NCBI RefSeq assembly: GCF_001865675.1
Contig: NZ_CP011319.1
Location: forward strand, 4,712,001-4,776,000
DNA from: Janthinobacterium sp. 1_2014MBL_MicDiv
Lineage (GTDB): Bacteria > Pseudomonadota > Gammaproteobacteria > Burkholderiales > Burkholderiaceae_D
Length of the DNA stretch: 64,000 nucleotides
Direction of reading: 5' to 3'
The translations under genes and the position numbers were made by a program. A model generated the notes under the pieces. It worked only from the letters and a program-made list of their open reading frames with translations. It ran no database searches and was not told the DNA's origin. Shown here in pieces: positions 1 to 8,125 of this stretch. Position 1 is the stretch's first letter. Every line of letters begins with the position of its first letter.

Positions 1-1921
1 TGTCCTGCAGCGGGAACATGTTGACGATCGGCTTGCCGCGCGAATTGCGCGAGCCTTGCGGCACTTCCCACACCTTCAGCCAGTACATGCGGCCACGATC
101 CGAGAAGCACAGGATGTAGTCGTGCGTATTGGCGATGAACAGCTGGTCGATCCAGTCTTCCTCTTTCGTCGCCATCGCCTGCTTGCCGCGGCCGCCGCGT
201 TTTTGCGCGCGGTATTCGGTGATCGGCTGCGCCTTCATGTAGCCGGTGTGCGACAGGGTCACGACCATGTCCTGCGGCGTGATCAGGTCTTCCGTTTCCA
301 GGTCGGTGGCATTGAGTTCGATCTGCGAGCGGCGCACGTCCTTGTTGCCGGCGCCGTATTCGTTCATGGCCAGCGTCATTTCATCGGTGATGATGATGGT
401 GACGCGTTCCGGCTTGGCCAGGATGTCGAGCAAGTCGGCGATGTGCGCCATGATTTCCTTGTACTCATTGACGATCTTGTCCTGTTCCAGACCGGTCAGG
501 CGCTGCAGACGCATCTGCAGGATTTCCTGCGCCTGGTCGTCCGACAGCTTGTACAGGCCATCGGCCTGCATGCCGTAATGCTTCGGCAGGTTTTCCGGAC
601 GGTAGGCATCGACGCCGCCTGGCGTCGTGCCGTCGCCCGTACGGGCCAGCATTTCGCGCACGACGGACGAATCCCACGGGCGCGCCATCAGCTCGACCTT
701 GGCGATCGGCGGCGTCGGCGCGGCCTTGATGATGGCGATGAAGTCATCGATATTGGCCAGCGCGACAGCCAGGCCTTCGAGCACATGGCCGCGTTCGCGC
801 GCCTTGCGCAGTTCGAACACGGTGCGGCGCGTCACCACTTCGCGGCGGTGCGACAGGAAGCATTGCAGCATCTGCTTCAGGTTCAGCAGCTTCGGCTGGC
901 CATCGACGAGGGCCACCATGTTCATGCCGAAGGTATCTTGCAGCTGGGTTTGCTTGTACAGATTGTTCAGCACCACTTCCGGCACTTCGCCGCGTTTCAG
1001 CTCGATCACCACGCGCATGCCCGACTTGTCGGACTCGTCGCGGATGTCGGAAATGCCGTCCAGCTTCTTGTCGCGCACGTTTTCGGCGATGCGTTCCAGC
1101 AAGGACTTCTTGTTGACCTGGAATGGCAGCTCGTCGACGATGATGGCGATGCGGCCGCCGTCCTTGCCGTATTCCTCGAAGTGCGTCTTGGCGCGCATGA
1201 CCACGCGGCCGCGGCCCGTGCGGTAGCCGTCGCGCACGCCCGAGACGCCATAGATGATGCCGGCGGTGGGGAAATCGGGCGCCGGGATCAGTTCGATCAG
1301 TTCATCGATCGTGCAGTCCGGGTTGCGCAGCACGTGCAGGGCGCCGTTGATGACTTCGGTAATATTGTGTGGCGGAATGTTCGTCGCCATGCCGACCGCG
1401 ATGCCGGAAGAACCGTTGATCAGCAGGTTCGGGATACGCGTCGGCAAGACCGTCGGTTCCTTTTCCTTGCCGTCATAGTTGGGCTGGAAGTCGACGGTAT
1501 CTTTATCGATATCGGCCAGCAATTCGCTGGCAATCTTGTCCAGGCGGCACTCGGTGTAACGCATCGCCGCGGCGCCATCGCCGTCGACGGAGCCGAAGTT
1601 ACCCTGGCCGTCGATGAGCATGTAGCGCAGCGAAAAATCTTGCGCCATGCGCACCAAGGTGTCGTAGATCGAGGCGTCGCCGTGGGGATGGTACTTACCC
1701 ATGGTTTCGCCGACCACGCGGGCGCACTTGACGTAAGGGCGGTTCCACACGTTGTTCATTTCATGCATCGCGAACAAGACGCGGCGGTGCACTGGCTTCA
1801 AGCCATCGCGCGCATCCGGCAAGGCGCGCCCGACGATCACGCTCATGGCGTAATCGAGGTAGCTCTTGCGCATCTCTTCTTCGAGGGAAATAGGAATTGT
1901 TTCTTTTGCGAATTGATCCAT
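1..1921 (-). CDS. gyrA: DNA gyrase subunit A (partial, C-terminus outside window)
   Basis: ATP-dependent type IIA topoisomerase subunit that cuts and rejoins DNA during supercoiling. The visible 640 residues begin MDQFAKETIPISLEEEM and include the breakage-reunion domain with the catalytic tyrosine in AAAMRYTE at residue 122, the same number as in E. coli. The coiled-coil dimer region and the first part of the beta-pinwheel follow; the rest lies left of base 1. The quinolone pocket reads HPHGDASIYD, giving Ala83, Ser84 and Asp87, whereas E. coli has Ser83. The start ATG (1919-1921) is supported by full alignment of the N-terminus with the family. It is transcribed away from ompA. Confidence 0.98.
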   Translation of the reverse strand, partial: MDQFAKETIPISLEEEMRKSYLDYAMSVIVGRALPDARDGLKPVHRRVLFAMHEMNNVWNRPYVKCARVVGETMGKYHPHGDASIYDTLVRMAQDFSLRYMLIDGQGNFGSVDGDGAAAMRYTECRLDKIASELLADIDKDTVDFQPNYDGKEKEPTVLPTRIPNLLINGSSGIAVGMATNIPPHNITEVINGALHVLRNPDCTIDELIELIPAPDFPTAGIIYGVSGVRDGYRTGRGRVVMRAKTHFEEYGKDGGRIAIIVDELPFQVNKKSLLERIAENVRDKKLDGISDIRDESDKSGMRVVIELKRGEVPEVVLNNLYKQTQLQDTFGMNMVALVDGQPKLLNLKQMLQCFLSHRREVVTRRTVFELRKARERGHVLEGLAVALANIDDFIAIIKAAPTPPIAKVELMARPWDSSVVREMLARTGDGTTPGGVDAYRPENLPKHYGMQADGLYKLSDDQAQEILQMRLQRLTGLEQDKIVNEYKEIMAHIADLLDILAKPERVTIIITDEMTLAMNEYGAGNKDVRRSQIELNATDLETEDLITPQDMVVTLSHTGYMKAQPITEYRAQKRGGRGKQAMATKEEDWIDQLFIANTHDYILCFSDRGRMYWLKVWEVPQGSRNSRGKPIVNMFPLQD

Positions 1922-2323
1922 TGGCGGTTCGACTGATCTCAGGCTGTGGTTAACTTATCTGCTACGCAATGTATGACGCAATACTGCATATCCTAGGCGG
2001 CTGTCGTCGTGGACGCCGCACCGCGCTGCTGGCGCGGCCCGGCTTCCATGTCGCAGAGTGTCTGGCAAAAAGTGACGGCGGTGGCACGGTCCGGACTGTA
2101 CCTCGGTACGTCCCGCCCTGCAGCGCCGCCTTGGGCCTCTGCTCAACACTCTTAACAGTCAAGCGCACGATTTTAGCATGCGCGCCCAGCTACCTGTACA
2201 AATTGGCCATACCGGCAAGATTGCCGCTTCGCACCGGCGCTGTGCATGTCCAGGTGTCGATAATGCACAATGGCAATACCAGTTCAAGTCCTCTGCCCTT
2301 AAAAGAGGCAAAAAAGCGATCAA

Positions 2324-2344
2324 TTGTTACAGACGCGTTACAAA
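2324..2344 (+). promoter_or_regulatory. GTTAC direct repeat upstream of ompA
   Basis: Two GTTAC copies begin at 2326 and 2337, exactly 11 bases apart (TTGTTAC, spacer, GTTACAAA). Such helically phased direct repeats are typical of OmpR/PhoB-family response-regulator sites. The left half is the octamer TTGTTACA, which also precedes all four crystallin genes at 29-32 kb. It lies about 240 bases before the ompA start, so a role at ompA is only an inference. Confidence 0.35.
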
Positions 2345-2494
2345 TGGGCATTTTCGTTGCGCAAAAACAACGCGCGGTCTAAAATCGGGCAAGCTTTGAT
2401 TTAACCACGGTCGTGCGCCCCTGATGCGTGTGGCAAAATGACTGGGAAGTTAATTGCTAGTTTCGCAATCTGAAACGAGCGCATGTGGTCTACA

Positions 2495-2503
2495 TGATAA
2501 AAT
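2495..2503 (+). promoter_or_regulatory. Extended -10 element of ompA
   Basis: The sequence TGATAAAAT matches an extended -10 (TGnTATAAT) with one change. It lies 65 bases before the ompA start codon. No good -35 hexamer is seen 16-18 bases upstream, which fits an extended -10 promoter. Confidence 0.5.
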
Positions 2504-2568
2504 CTCGGCACGTAGCACCAGTAGCGCAGTGTTGTTCTGCGGATATCACCCCCCGAAAGGAAAAAAGA

Positions 2569-3279
2569 ATGAATAAATTTGTAACGCTGTTTTTCGCTGC
2601 ATCCGCAGTGATTGCTGGCTCGGCTTCGGCCCAAACCCCAACCTCCCCACCGTTCGCGCCAGTTACCACTGACATCAAAGCACCAAGCCCAAAAAGCGCT
2701 TACGTGCAAGATGCTCGCGGCGTTATCGTGCGTGACCCATTCGGTCTGTGCTGGCGTACCGGCTACTGGACACCTGCTGACGCGGTGCCAGGTTGCGACG
2801 TGCCACTGTGCGTAGAACCAGAAACCCTGCAAGACGGCAAATGCGTGGCCCCACCAGCGCCAGTAGTACCTGCTCCTGCACCAGTCGTGGTCGTACCAGT
2901 GCCAGTCGTCGTTGCTCCTACCTCGGAAAAAGTCAGCTTCGCTGCTGATGCATTCTTCGATTTCGACAAAGCTACGCTGAAGCCAGAAGGCAAAGCCAAG
3001 CTGGACGAGCTGTCCGCACAACTGGGCGGCATCAACCTGGAAGTCATCATCGCTGTGGGTCACACCGACTCCGTCGGCACCGATGCTTACAACCAAAAAC
3101 TGTCGGTACGTCGTGCTGATGCTGTCAAAGCCTACCTGGTCACCAAAGGCGTTGAAAGCAACCGCGTGTACACCGAAGGCAAAGGCGAAAAACAACCTGT
3201 TGCTGACAACAAAACTGCCGAAGGCCGTGCGAAAAACCGTCGCGTGGAAATCGAAGTTGTTGGTACCCGCAACAAGTAA
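2569..3279 (+). CDS. ompA: OmpA-family outer membrane protein without beta-barrel
   Basis: A 236-residue outer-envelope protein that likely ties the outer membrane to peptidoglycan. It has a signal peptide (about 1-22, cut after AGSASA), a short cysteine-containing N-terminal segment (about 23-85), a Pro/Val/Ala-rich linker (about 93-120) and a C-terminal OmpA peptidoglycan-binding domain (about 122-236) with the GHTDSVG and AKNRRVEI motifs. It lacks the eight-strand barrel of E. coli OmpA and resembles the short OmpA-like porin-associated proteins of beta-proteobacteria. The start follows the ribosome site GAAAGGAAAAAAG. Codons favour A and T more than in neighbours, as expected for a very highly expressed gene. 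A strong terminator follows. Confidence 0.93.
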   Translation: MNKFVTLFFAASAVIAGSASAQTPTSPPFAPVTTDIKAPSPKSAYVQDARGVIVRDPFGLCWRTGYWTPADAVPGCDVPLCVEPETLQDGKCVAPPAPVVPAPAPVVVVPVPVVVAPTSEKVSFAADAFFDFDKATLKPEGKAKLDELSAQLGGINLEVIIAVGHTDSVGTDAYNQKLSVRRADAVKAYLVTKGVESNRVYTEGKGEKQPVADNKTAEGRAKNRRVEIEVVGTRNK

Positions 3280-3338
3280 TCGCTGAACCGCTACCCTGGG
3301 ACTTGCTCCAAGTCATCGCGCAAGTCAAGGACAGCATG

Positions 3339-3368
3339 AAAAAACCCCGCCACGGCGGGGTTTTTTTT
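3339..3368 (+). terminator. Intrinsic terminator of ompA
   Basis: A GC stem CCCCGC/GCGGGG (3345-3350 and 3355-3360) with a CACG loop is flanked by six A residues and followed by eight T residues. It ends the ompA transcript 60 bases after the stop. Confidence 0.93.
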
Positions 3369-3413
3369 CGTCCGTGGCTGCCCAATTGTAAAATTGCCGC
3401 TATTATTCGACCT

Positions 3414-4109
3414 ATGAATGCCGACCCTCTTGAAATCCAAAAATTCAGTGAGCTGGCCCACCGCTGGTGGGACCCCACTTCCGAGTTTCGTCCCCTGCAC
3501 GAAATTAACCCCCTGCGCCTGGAATGGATCAACGCGAAAGTACCGCTGGCCGGCAAGCGCGTGATCGACATCGGCTGCGGCGGCGGCATCCTGGCCGAAT
3601 CGATGGCCCGCAAGGGTGCCGACGTGACGGGCATCGACCTGTCCGAGAAAGCCCTGAAAGTGGCCGACCTGCACAGCCTGGAATCGGGCGCCAAGGTGCG
3701 CTACAAGCTGATCGCCGCCGAAGCCATGGCTGACGCAGAAGCGGGCCAGTACGACGTCGTCACCTGCATGGAAATGCTCGAGCACGTGCCGCATCCGGCC
3801 GCCATCGTGAAGGCCTGCGCCACCCTGGTCAAACCGGGCGGCCACGTCTTCCTGTCGACCCTGAACCGCAATCCGAAAGCCTATCTGTTTGCCATCCTCG
3901 GCGCCGAATACCTGCTGCGCCTGCTACCCAAAGGCACGCACGACTACGATAAATTCATCACGCCGGCCGAATTGTCGCAATATGTACGCAGCGCCGGCCT
4001 CGATGTCAATAGCATGCGCGGCATGGGCTACAATCCGTTGACCAAGATTTACTCGCTTAATAGTGATACCAGCGTCAATTACCTGGTGGCCTGCACCCGG
4101 CCCCTGTAA
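3414..4109 (+). CDS. ubiG: Bifunctional 3-demethylubiquinol 3-O-methyltransferase / 2-polyprenyl-6-hydroxyphenol methylase
   Basis: SAM-dependent O-methyltransferase that acts twice in ubiquinone synthesis. The 231-residue protein has motif I VIDIGCGGGIL (about 49-59), an acidic post-motif I in GIDLSEKAL, and the UbiG-typical EMLEHVPHP and STLNRNPKAY segments. Length is normal for the family (about 230-240). The start chosen gives the usual N-terminus (MNADPLEIQKFSELAHRWWD); a longer frame would run back through the ompA terminator. There is no clear ribosome site before this ATG, and a TATTAT -10-like box lies only eight bases upstream (3401-3406), so a very short or leaderless mRNA is possible. 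The gph gene follows after 71 bases. Confidence 0.95.
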   Translation: MNADPLEIQKFSELAHRWWDPTSEFRPLHEINPLRLEWINAKVPLAGKRVIDIGCGGGILAESMARKGADVTGIDLSEKALKVADLHSLESGAKVRYKLIAAEAMADAEAGQYDVVTCMEMLEHVPHPAAIVKACATLVKPGGHVFLSTLNRNPKAYLFAILGAEYLLRLLPKGTHDYDKFITPAELSQYVRSAGLDVNSMRGMGYNPLTKIYSLNSDTSVNYLVACTRPL

Positions 4110-4180
4110 TTTCCGCGTCAACCACAAGGCGGCTGCGGCCGCCATTTTTCATCCCGATCCACCTGATTACTGCGCCCGCC

Positions 4181-4885
4181 ATGACCACCGACCACTTGCC
4201 AGCCCCGCGCGCCATCCTGTTCGACCTCGACGGCACCCTGGCCGACACCGCCCCCGACCTGGCGGCCGCCATCAACCTGCTGCGCGCGCGCGCCGGCCTG
4301 GAACCGACCCCGTACGCCATCCTGCGCCCCACCGCCTCGGCCGGCGCGCGCGGCATGATAGGCGCGTCGTATGGCATCGGCCCCGGCGAAAGCGGCTATG
4401 AAGCCCTGAAAGACGGCTTCCTGAACAACTACGAAGCGGCGCTGGCCGTGGAAAGCCGCCTGTTCGACGGCATCCCCGCCATGCTCGACGGCTTGCAGGC
4501 GCTGGGCCTGGCCTGGGGCGTCGTCACCAACAAGGCGGCCCGCTTCACCGACCCGCTGGTCGGCCAGATCGGCCTGGGCGCCGCCGGCTGCGTCATCTCG
4601 GGCGACACCATGGCGCACCCGAAACCGCACCCCGCCCCCCTGCTGGAAGCGGCGCGCCGCCTGGCACTGGCGCCGGAAGAGTGCTGGTACGTGGGCGACG
4701 ACCTGCGCGACATCCAGGCTGGCCGCGCCGCCGGCATGCGCACGGTGGCCTGCGCCTGGGGCTATTGCGGCCCCGTCGAACCGCAGCACTGGAACGCCGA
4801 CCACCTGCTGGACACGCCGCAAGCGCTGCTGGAACTGGTCAGCGCGGTGGTGAAGGCGGCGCAGGCGCGCCAGCTGGCGGCATAA
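4181..4885 (+). CDS. gph: Phosphoglycolate phosphatase (HAD family)
   Basis: HAD-superfamily phosphatase that removes phosphate from 2-phosphoglycolate, a by-product of DNA repair and metabolism. The 234 residues show HAD motif I ILFDLDGTLADT (nucleophile Asp in DLDGT, about residue 14-18), motif II VVTNKAARF, and motif III/IV around HPKPHPAPL and YVGDDLRDIQAG. The cap domain lies between motifs I and II. Placement directly after ubiG is common in beta- and gamma-proteobacteria. A close HAD paralogue (MupP, N-acetylmuramic acid-6-phosphate phosphatase) can also sit next to ubiG, so the true substrate could be MurNAc-6-P. Confidence 0.85.
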   Translation: MTTDHLPAPRAILFDLDGTLADTAPDLAAAINLLRARAGLEPTPYAILRPTASAGARGMIGASYGIGPGESGYEALKDGFLNNYEAALAVESRLFDGIPAMLDGLQALGLAWGVVTNKAARFTDPLVGQIGLGAAGCVISGDTMAHPKPHPAPLLEAARRLALAPEECWYVGDDLRDIQAGRAAGMRTVACAWGYCGPVEPQHWNADHLLDTPQALLELVSAVVKAAQARQLAA

Positions 4886-4951
4886 AGCTGCCGGCGCCTG
4901 ATCCGGCGCGCATCGGCGCGAATGCATCATGCAAGAATGGGCAGATTGCGC

Positions 4952-4957
4952 TACAAT
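4952..4957 (+). promoter_or_regulatory. -10 box of ssrA
   Basis: TACAAT lies 11 bases before the mature tmRNA 5' end at 4969. The -35 region is weak, with no close match to TTGACA 17 bases upstream. Confidence 0.55.
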
Positions 4958-4968
4958 GAAGGTTCTGT

Positions 4969-5329
4969 GGGGACGACCTGGTTTCGACGTGGGTTGCAAA
5001 GCAGCGCAGGGCATACCGAGGGCGGGCTACCTCGTAAATACAACCTGAAAAAACTTAACTGCAAACGATAACTCGTACGCACTGGCAGCTTAATCGCTGT
5101 TAGCTCTAGAACACCTCGTCCCTGGGGTGGGCCGTCAAAAGCTCTAGAGTCATTTACAGGGACTCGTCGTATGCTGGGTTACTTAGCGTCCGACTAAATA
5201 ATAGGTAACTCGCTTGCCCATAACGTGCACATCCGTGCTGGCTGAGTTAAATTAAATGATAGTGCTAAGTATGTAGAACTGTCTGTGGAGTGCTTGCGGA
5301 CGCGGGTTCGATTCCCGCCGTCTCCACCA
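4969..5329 (+). ncRNA. ssrA: Transfer-messenger RNA (tmRNA)
   Basis: One-piece tmRNA of 361 nucleotides that rescues stalled ribosomes together with SmpB. The 5' GGGGACG pairs with the 3' CGTCTCC of the acceptor stem, followed by encoded ACCA (5326-5329). The T arm reads GGTTCGATTCC near the 3' end. The tag frame starts at the GCA resume codon (5061) and ends with TAA at 5091-5093; it encodes ANDNSYALAA, with the AND start and ALAA degron end typical of beta-proteobacteria. A strong terminator follows. The 3' end is a common phage integration site, but no integrase gene is near. Confidence 0.97.
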
Positions 5330-5342
5330 CTGAATAAATAAA

Positions 5343-5378
5343 AGGGCTTCCCCGTTTTGGCGGGGAGGCCCTTTTTAT
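5343..5378 (+). terminator. Intrinsic terminator of ssrA
   Basis: Stem GGGCTTCCCCG / CGGGGAGGCCC with a TTTTG loop, followed by TTTTTATTTATT. It begins about 14 bases after the CCA end of tmRNA. Confidence 0.93.
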
Positions 5379-5600
5379 TTATTCCATGCGTACGGAACGC
5401 GGGCACCGAATCCGCGTCCGGTACGGGCGCGGGAGTTGTGCGGGACTTCGGCGAGCGCAGCTCGGCGCCGCAACACCGGGTTGCGCTTGCCAGCGCAACC
5501 CTCTCCGATTCTATTGACCAGGGTTTTCACTGCAGGCGGTTTTTCCTAAAAGCATCATAGGATGATCGAATCGCCTATGAAGGGCAGGCATTCCGCCTCC

Positions 5601-5843
5601 CTACCGCCTGCTCAACGGCACGTACTCGCCCGGCTGCCCCGCCACCTCGAGTGCGTCGGCAAACGCCAATAAAAACTTCGCCGGGCCATGTTCGGACACC
5701 AGCAAGGATGCGCCCTTGTGGCGCAGCAACTTCAGCACTTCCTGCTGGTGCGCCTGGTATTCGCTGGAGTTGCCGTAGAAGGTTTGATACATCTCAAGGG
5801 TTTCCATGGCCTTGGCGGCCAGGATAAATTCAGGTTTGTCCAT
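5601..5843 (-). CDS. Hypothetical small protein
   Basis: An 80-residue soluble protein (MDKPEFILAAKAMETLEMYQ to YVPLSRR) that I do not recognise. It is preceded by a good ribosome site, GAGGAAAC, seven bases before the ATG, which decides against the longer upstream frame. It has mixed helices, no signal peptide or membrane segment, and no catalytic motif. It begins a patch of three unrecognised genes next to ssrA. Confidence 0.7.
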   Translation of the reverse strand: MDKPEFILAAKAMETLEMYQTFYGNSSEYQAHQQEVLKLLRHKGASLLVSEHGPAKFLLAFADALEVAGQPGEYVPLSRR

Positions 5844-6052
5844 GATGTTTCCTCGTCGTTGGTACTGCCAAAGTGCTGCCAAAACCACGAAAAATCCTGC
5901 CAGACGCCCGTGCCGGGCGCAGCGCCTTATGCCAAGCACATCTGCATGTCCATCATACGCCTCAACCCGGCCATTGCGCCGTCCAATCGTGCAACTGGCA
6001 GCGTGGGCCCGTACATGGCATCATGCGCGTTGCCCATTCACCCTTGCGACAC

Positions 6053-6811
6053 ATGGACCAATATCACTTCCTCGTAGGCGAATTCAAGAAAAATAGCCCC
6101 TTTCATCCCGCCGCGGCCAGCGCCCAGCTGTTCGCCTGGTTCGCGCACATCGGCGAAGCCGTCGAGCGCTACGGCAACAAGCGCGGCAAGATCGTCAAGT
6201 ACTCTCAGCGAAATTACGAAAAGATGCTGTTCGCGCCAGAGACCAACAGCATCGGACTGCTTTCGCCGCGTCTCGTGCCGCCCGACGAAGCTTACGAGGC
6301 CGTCAACTGCGACGCGCATGCCATGTATTCGTCGGACTCGTCACTGATTCTGTCCATCCGCGCCAGCAAGCTTGCGCTGGCGCCGTTGTTCGACGGTGCA
6401 CGGGCCATACCCGGGCTGTTTGAGCATTGCGAATATGTGTACTGCTACGCTGAAACACAGGGCTATGGCACCGGCTACGCACTCGGCTACCGGCAGCTCG
6501 ATGAGGCCCATCCGATGACCTTTGGCGTTCCTTGCCCCGCAAATAACTGGTCCGCCATCCAGCGGCGCGGGCTGCAAGATTCGCACCTGCGCGATGTATA
6601 TCCCATCAATGGTTTCACACAAGCCAGACTCGATGCGCTGCCGCCCGAGCGCCGGCAAGCGCTGCGCGACGCGATGCAGGCGTATGGCCGCTGCGAAGAG
6701 CATGCCAGCCTCACCATCTGGTACCTGCAACCCGAGGAGCTGGAAGCGGCCCGCGCCGCGCTGAACGCACGCGCCATGCTGGGCGCCTATATCAACCACC
6801 GACACCCATGA
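6053..6811 (+). CDS. Hypothetical protein, first gene of a two-gene unit
   Basis: A 252-residue cytoplasmic protein starting MDQYHFLVGEFKK. It is Trp/Tyr-rich, for example FAWFAHIGEAVERYGN and LTIWYLQPEELE, without membrane segments or a known catalytic signature. Its stop overlaps the next start by four bases (ATGA), so the two are translated together. ATG at 6023 in the same frame is an alternative start; neither has a strong ribosome site. Codon use is less GC3-biased than in flanking genes, a hint of later acquisition. By general character and pairing with a small partner it could be an immunity-type or accessory protein, but this is a guess. Confidence 0.65.
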   Translation: MDQYHFLVGEFKKNSPFHPAAASAQLFAWFAHIGEAVERYGNKRGKIVKYSQRNYEKMLFAPETNSIGLLSPRLVPPDEAYEAVNCDAHAMYSSDSSLILSIRASKLALAPLFDGARAIPGLFEHCEYVYCYAETQGYGTGYALGYRQLDEAHPMTFGVPCPANNWSAIQRRGLQDSHLRDVYPINGFTQARLDALPPERRQALRDAMQAYGRCEEHASLTIWYLQPEELEAARAALNARAMLGAYINHRHP

Positions 6812-7050
6812 CCACACATTTATCGCTGCACTGCTATCTGCAGGACGAGGCCGCCGAGCGGCCCCTGCCCTGCTCCGACGTGACCATCCACGCCGACCCG
6901 GCCACCCTGCGCGCCATCGCCCATTTCCTGCTGGCCAGCGCGGACGAGTTTGACCAGGCGCAAGAGCGCGCCGGCATGCACGCCCACCTGCAAGATCAAT
7001 GGGCAGGCTGGCAGGACGATTTTCCCGACCTGGTCGTGGTGGCGGCCTAG
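6808..7050 (+). CDS. Small acidic protein, possibly Imm32-like
   Basis: An 80-residue acidic protein translationally coupled (ATGA) to the preceding gene. The core reads VTIHADPATLRAIAHFLL, then HAHLQDQW and a hydrophobic end PDLVVVAA. By eye this layout (beta strand, helix, HxHL, final strand) resembles small polymorphic-toxin immunity proteins of the Imm32 type, but I cannot confirm it. No toxin gene is present in the window. Confidence 0.6.
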   Translation: MTTHLSLHCYLQDEAAERPLPCSDVTIHADPATLRAIAHFLLASADEFDQAQERAGMHAHLQDQWAGWQDDFPDLVVVAA

Positions 7051-7126
7051 GATGAGACATAGACTGGCGCCCCGGCCGGCGCGCGTCGGGTAACATACGC
7101 CACCATCGCTTTACAGAGAACACTTG

Positions 7127-8125
7127 ATGCCCCCTACCCGCTACGCCCTGCCGTCGCTGCGTGCCGCCCTGTTGGCCACAGCACTCTCCACCCTGTCCGC
7201 CTGCGCCAGCCAGCCCGCGCACGAAGCGCTGTTCCTCGCCACCACGCTGACCCCGGCGCACTCGTTCACCAAGGGCATCGAGGGGCCGGCCGTGGACGCG
7301 GACGGGAATATCTATGCCGTCAACTTTGCGAAACAGCAAACCATCGGCAAGGTGCGGCCGGACGGCAGCGGCGAGGTGTACCTGACCCTGCCCGGCACCA
7401 GCATCGCCAACGGCATCCGCTTCGGCAGCCGCGGCCAGATGTACCTGGCCGACTACATGGAACACACGATTTACCTGGTCGACCCGGCCACGCGCGCGCT
7501 GTCCATCCACGCGCGCGAGCCGCGCATGACGCAGCCGAACGACATCGCCATCACGCAGGACGACGTGCTGTATGCGAGCGACCCGAACTGGAAGGAAAAC
7601 ACGGGCCGCGTGTGGCGCATCGCGCAGGACGGCACGGTCACGCTGGCGCTCGACACCATGGGCACGGCCAACGGCATCGAAGTGAGCCCCGACGGCAAGA
7701 TCCTGTACGTGAATGAAAGCGTGCAGCGCAATATCTGGAGGTATGACATCGCCGCGGACGGCAGCCTGACGGGCAAACGCCTGCTGATCAAGTTCGACGA
7801 TTTCGGCATGGACGGCATGCGCGTCGATGTGGACGGCAACCTGTATGTGACGCGCTACGGCAAGGGCACGGTGGTCAAACTGTCGCCGCAGGGACGCATC
7901 CTGCGCGAGATCAGCGTGCCTGGCGCCAAGCCCAGCAACATCACCTTTGGCGGGCCCGACGGCCGCACGGCCTACGTGACGGAAGTGGTGCAGGGTCGCC
8001 TGCTGCAGTTCCGCGTCGACCGCCCGGGACTCGAATGGCAGCGCGCGCAGCAGCACAAGGCCAATGCGGCGGCAGCGGCAGCAACGCCGCCGCCCGCCGC
8101 CGTGGAAAGCGTCAGCGCGGAATGA
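7127..8125 (+). CDS. SMP-30/gluconolactonase-like lipoprotein
   Basis: A 332-residue beta-propeller protein. The N-terminus has a signal sequence ending in LSACAS, a lipobox, so it is likely anchored as a lipoprotein. The body shows NHL/SMP-30-type blades: GPAVDADGNIYAVNF, QPNDIAITQDDVLYASD, NGIEVSPDGKILYVNE, MDGMRVDVDGNLYVT and NITFGGPDGRTAYVTE, which carry the usual calcium-binding and acidic active-site positions. It may hydrolyse a sugar lactone or a similar ester in the periplasm; the substrate is unknown. A TTG three bases upstream is a possible alternative start. The last 14 bases overlap the 3' end of the convergent reductase gene. Confidence 0.85.
   Translation: MPPTRYALPSLRAALLATALSTLSACASQPAHEALFLATTLTPAHSFTKGIEGPAVDADGNIYAVNFAKQQTIGKVRPDGSGEVYLTLPGTSIANGIRFGSRGQMYLADYMEHTIYLVDPATRALSIHAREPRMTQPNDIAITQDDVLYASDPNWKENTGRVWRIAQDGTVTLALDTMGTANGIEVSPDGKILYVNESVQRNIWRYDIAADGSLTGKRLLIKFDDFGMDGMRVDVDGNLYVTRYGKGTVVKLSPQGRILREISVPGAKPSNITFGGPDGRTAYVTEVVQGRLLQFRVDRPGLEWQRAQQHKANAAAAAATPPPAAVESVSAE

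Larger units (their letters stand above)
1922..2568. other. Intergenic region between gyrA and ompA
   Basis: About 650 bases hold the divergent upstream regions of gyrA (left) and ompA (right). I see no convincing gene: the short open frames here have no recognisable protein and no good ribosome binding site. The part nearest ompA is AT-rich and contains GTTAC repeats and an extended -10 element, listed separately. A short GTACC-TC-GGTAC palindrome lies near 2098-2109, with no assigned role. Confidence 0.7.

Noticed and set aside
2401..3195. 264-codon open frame opposite ompA
   Set aside because: The OmpA domain on the + strand is unambiguous; the minus frame has unusual Trp/His-rich composition.
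5194..5406. Open frame antisense to the 3' part of ssrA (contains GGDGGNRTRVRKHS)
   Set aside because: It is the complement of tmRNA and its terminator. Such frames are a known annotation artefact and have no ribosome site.
4969..5600. Integrated element at the tmRNA 3' end
   Set aside because: No integrase, no second copy of the tmRNA end and no phage genes are found nearby; only three small unknown genes follow.
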